Assembly: GCA_007922305.1 (NCBI GenBank)
Contig: ML677364.1
Span: 19,761,326 to 19,825,325, forward strand
Source of the DNA: Dermatemys mawii
Taxonomy: Eukaryota; Chordata; Testudines; Dermatemydidae
Direction of reading: 5' to 3'
Length of the DNA: 64,000 nt
The notes beneath the pieces are model-generated. The model searched no databases and was not told the origin of the DNA. It saw only the letters and a list, made by a program, of their open reading frames with translations. Each line of letters starts with the position of its first letter. Position 1 is the first letter of the stretch. Of this stretch, positions 60,880 to 64,000 are shown in pieces. The translations under genes and the position numbers were made by a program.

Positions 60880-61420
60880 GGAGAGGTGGGTTTAACCCCT
60901 CAGGCCCCGCCGGCGCGCCAGCTCCGCTCCCCACGTGGAAACGTGACATTCCATCCCGGCCCGCCGCGGCGCCCCCTGCCGGCGCCCCGCTGGCACGGTC
61001 CCCGCAGCCTCCCCTCACCTGGCTCCGGCCGCTCCGCCGCCGCTTCCATCCCATTGTGACGAGCGCGGCCGCCCCAGTGTTGACGCTGGAGACAGCTGGG
61101 TTGCTAAGGCGGGGCCGGGGGGAGGGGGTGCGTGATGCCAGCGCGGGCCCCGCGCCCCGCCCCCGACCAGCCCCTTGCCCGGTCAGCCGGGTAACCCAGT
61201 GGGAACGTGCCCGCGTGCGATATCCCGGGGCGGGTTTACATGGCCGCGGGGTGCCCCGAGGTGCTTTGCTGGCCGAGGCTGGTTTCTAACAAGCGCCGGT
61301 AATTTACAGGACGCGCCGCCGCCTTTGATCCGTTTCTTTGCTCACGTGTGGCCGGCGAGACACGCGGGTCTCGTTTAAACGGTTCGAAAAGCACCAGGGA
61401 CGGGAACACCGGAACTGGGG
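60880..61420 (-). promoter_or_regulatory. CpG-island promoter of VWA3B
   Basis: This is the only long GC- and CpG-rich stretch near the 5' end of the gene that is not inside a transposon. It contains runs such as gcccgccgcggcgcc near 60960 and gccgctccgccgccgc near 61030. It sits over the inferred first exon, as expected for a TATA-less vertebrate promoter; no TATA box was seen at a suitable distance. A GTTGCTAAG sequence at about 61100, just upstream of exon 1, resembles an RFX/X-box half-site. Promoter function is inferred from composition and position. Confidence 0.7.
61019..61110 (-). other. VWA3B: VWA3B exon 1, probably 5' untranslated
   Basis: On the minus strand the sequence GGCCGGAGCCAG is followed by a strong donor, gtgaggg, giving a splice boundary at 61019. 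The transcription start is not defined by sequence, so the upper limit is approximate. The exon has two ATGs. The frame from the first (ATGGGATGG) runs across the splice to exon 2 and stops at a TGA that overlaps the main ATG. The second (ATGGAAGCG) stops soon after the splice. Neither matches VWA3B, so I treat the exon as leader with upstream reading frames. The donor is convincing; joining it to exon 2 is inferred. Confidence 0.6.
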
Positions 61421-61599
61421 CGGGGGGACTTTCTTTTATGGGGGTTTCGGGTTAAACTGGATTTGCCTCCCGCCCACCCCTCCCGGCCCAAGTCCCGGTC
61501 GCTGATTGTGTTAGTATGCGGGCAGGTGTGGCCATGTCGTCTCAGGAGATCAGAGACAAGGTGGGCAGGGGTGGCTGGTTTGTATAATTTTTGTGGCAC

Positions 61600-61720
61600 C
61601 AGAATGGGTCCAAGTCCTGTCCCCCCCNNNNNNNNNNTCCACCTACAGAAGTTGATCCAATAAAAGATATTACCTCACCTACCTTGAACTTGCAAGACTT
61701 TTACAACACGATGACAGAGT
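61600..61720. repeat. Interspersed repeat (L2/SINE-like 3' end) split by gap
   Basis: acagaagttgatccaataaa then agatattacctcacctacct is a very common reptile repeat end. It abuts the N gap. Confidence 0.5.
61628..61637. other. Assembly gap (10 N)
   Basis: Ten Ns follow a C run at 61621-61627. Its size may be a placeholder. Confidence 0.99.
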
Positions 61721-61937
61721 GCTGGAGTACTGCCTGGTGAGATGCTAACTTGAGCTAACCGTGTGTTCCATGGCGACAGTTAAGAGCAACTGGGAGAGTT
61801 TTGCCTAGGATTTGAGAGCCAGACTCTCTAAGACCAGCAAATAAGAAATTCACTGCACACCAAGCAAACATGAACATGTGCTAATTCACTACACATCCCT
61901 TCTTCATTCACAGTACACCATCGAATTTGTGCAGAGA

Positions 61938-62960
61938 ATGAGTCATAATGTCATAAAATCTAAGGCCAGAAGGTATCACCAAATCATCTAGCAACCTCCT
62001 GTATATTACAGGCCACTAACACTACTCAGCACTCCACACTAAACCAACAACCAAAATTAGACCAAAGTATTACAGCCGAAGGAGACTAGACTATTATATG
62101 TCAGAGCCAGAAAATAGGAAGGTCTGAGGTGCAACAGTGCCTGAGGCCTCCACAGAGTCAGCAACATGATTATGTGAGATATATCCAGATAATCCTGGCA
62201 AATGACCCACACCATAGAAGAAGGTGAAAAAAACCAAGGTCACTTGCAATCTGACTTTGGGGGAAAATTTATTTTTGACTCTACAAATGACAATCAGACA
62301 GACCCTGAGCATATGAACAAGAACCAGTCAGTTCAGTACCGGAGAGAAGGAATGCTTGCAGCCATCTCAGAGCCCTGGCCCTCCCCATCCAGTGTCCCAT
62401 CTCCAGCTGTGGTCATACCTGATGCTTCAGAAGGAGGTAAAAAAAAAACCCTTGCTCAACACCGGAGGTGGCCAGCTGAAACCCTGAAGCAAAGTTTTAG
62501 AGAATATAAAACATAAAGTGGAAATAAGCCCCAGGGTTGTTGAGTGCTGCCCCCTACTATCACAAGTAACCCTGTCATATTACTGTCATAAAATTTGTCC
62601 AGCGCTCTCTTGACACTAATTATTTGCCCCCACAACTCTTACTGGGAGACTGTTCCAAAACCTCACTCCTCTGAGCGTTAGAAGTCTAACATCCAGCAGC
62701 CTGACTTTGTTGCTGGTTAGTTTATATCCATTTATTCTTGTGCCAACATTGTCCTTTAGCTTAAATAACTCTTCACCATCCCTGGAATTTACCCCATAAT
62801 ACATTTATAGAAAGCAATCAATATCCCCTCTCAGCCTCCATTCTGCCAGACTAAACAAGCCAAGCTCTTCCAGTCTCCTCTTAAGGAAAGGGTTCCCCTG
62901 ATGCTGTTTAGTGAATGAAGCAACGCACAAAATGGTGAGCAGTGAGTGAAACGGGGGTTC
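61938..62960 (-). mobile_element. CR1 LINE 3' fragment
   Basis: ctaaggccagaaggtatcac then aaatcatctagcaacctcct, ctcttgacactaattatttg and cagactaaacaagccaagct match, in order, the minus-strand 3' part of reptile CR1 copies. The segment 62200-62520 may be an insertion. Confidence 0.65.
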
Positions 62961-64000
62961 TCTCATTGAACAGAGAGAATAAAAATAAACATTGAACAAC
63001 TGATTCATCCAACCTGTGCACTGAGTAAGGGAGGAGTCCTGTAGAGAGTTTATAATATCAATGGCAAAATCATTTATCTTATAAATCAAACATATTATAA
63101 TGCATACACCTAAGGGCCAGAGTTAAGGCAGCACTAGTAACCATAATTTTAGTTTGTCCTGATTTTTGAATGTTTTACTTTGCAACCCAAATTTTTTAGC
63201 ATATTTTTACATAGCTAAAACTTGGCATAGATGTCTTTTTTCCTGTAGCTGACTGCTTTTTTCTTTTTTAGGGAAGAATATTTTTCAAATGCAGTAAAAG
63301 GATACTGCACTTTCTTCCCTGCTCCCAAAATTTCAAACATTTCTTATTTTGTTCTTTAGCAATTTCTTTGCCAATATTTCAAGTAAAGAAAACAGGACTT
63401 AGCATATAGTATAGTGCTTTATGTATGCCAAGCATGGCACAAATATCAGACTGTTGCTATTTTATCAAAGAGACAGATTCTTGAATAATAAAACTTCGGA
63501 CACTACTAATTTTCATGCTATGAAGAGGTGAGCTTCAACAGGAAGTTTAATGTTGACACATCCTTCAAGGCACTGTGCAGTGTCACACTTCCTGTTGACT
63601 CAAACACATACACTCACAAGAACAGATTGCATACAGTAAGGCTAAGAAAGAAGCCAACCTACATTACACCAGCATCCATCCTGTGTTTATTTTATAGGTT
63701 ATTTATAGTGATAGTTTAAAAATATTATCCCAAAGCCTATCTTAGCACCGAAACAATACATTTTCCAATGTGTGAGCATAAAGAGAGAACCAAGATAATG
63801 CAGTAGTCAGGCTTTATTCCTTCCTCACATAGACAGTCCTATCTCATCAAGAACATCTTGGAAAAAAAAAAGCTCTAAATTGCCAGGTATTAACATATAC
63901 ATAATCATACTATGCCTCCCTTTATTGGGAAGTGTTCTGTTGTAACATACATGGTACCACAAGGAAAATGACTGACAGAGATCTATCTCCCCATATTATG
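62961..64000. other. No gene recognised upstream of VWA3B
   Basis: AT-rich. The only structure seen is a hairpin with arms tcaacaggaagt and acttcctgttga near 63536-63600. Confidence 0.5.

Noticed and set aside
60668..61289. Open frames of 128-164 codons over the CpG island
   Set aside because: Arg/Pro/Ala/Gly-rich translation typical of GC-rich promoter DNA; the exon 1 donor interrupts the minus-strand one.
1..64000. Prokaryotic-style systems (operons, toxin-antitoxin, phage defence)
   Set aside because: Spliced exons, introns and vertebrate transposons throughout; no clustered long open frames or ribosome-binding sites.

Overview
This is a piece of a vertebrate nuclear genome, almost certainly a reptile and most likely a turtle. 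The repeats show it: CR1 LINEs ending in the ATTCTATGATTCTAT-type tail, a DIRS tyrosine-recombinase retrotransposon, many hAT elements with 8-bp target duplications, PIF/Harbinger elements with TAA-type targets, MIR-type SINEs and ERV LTRs. No operons, prokaryotic genes, CRISPR arrays or bacterial defence loci were seen.

The window holds one protein-coding host gene, on the minus strand: VWA3B (von Willebrand factor A domain containing 3B). Its CpG-rich promoter and non-coding exon 1 lie near 60.9-61.4 kb. Eighteen coding exons run leftward from 60,040 to 4,863 with GT-AG splice sites and consistent phase, adding to exactly 867 codons. The protein has two VWA modules and three copies of a 'SS..WL...GL' unit. 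The last exon seen ends in phase 0 at an intact donor, so the gene continues past the left edge.

Layout: 0-0.93 kb, a Harbinger element with a broken Myb/SANT gene. 1-4.8 kb, probable intron or 3' region with a hAT and a foldback element. 4.8-9 kb, exons 19-16. 9.9-16.6 kb, an intron with hATs, a CR1, a (GT)n microsatellite and an LTR. 16.8-18.3 kb, exons 15-14. 18.5-21.7 kb, the DIRS element. 22.6-28.4 kb, exons 13-10 with an LTR. 29.5-31.2 kb, nested transposons. 31.7 and 38.2 kb, exons 9 and 8. 36.5 kb, a solo LTR. 39.5-45.1 kb, CR1 pieces around an endogenous retrovirus relic. 45.7-53 kb, exons 7-5 with two precise hAT insertions. 53.8-56.4 kb, a long CR1. 57.2-60.1 kb, exons 4-2. 61-64 kb, promoter, assembly gap and upstream repeats.

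VWA3B belongs to the poorly characterised intracellular VWA proteins. The first VWA module lacks a canonical metal-binding DxSxS; the second has a complete one, which suggests the modules differ in function. I found no unknown gene system. The most useful observations are the three-fold internal unit of VWA3B, overlapping upstream reading frames at its start codon, a 40-nt micro-exon, and the DIRS element with its internal complementary region.
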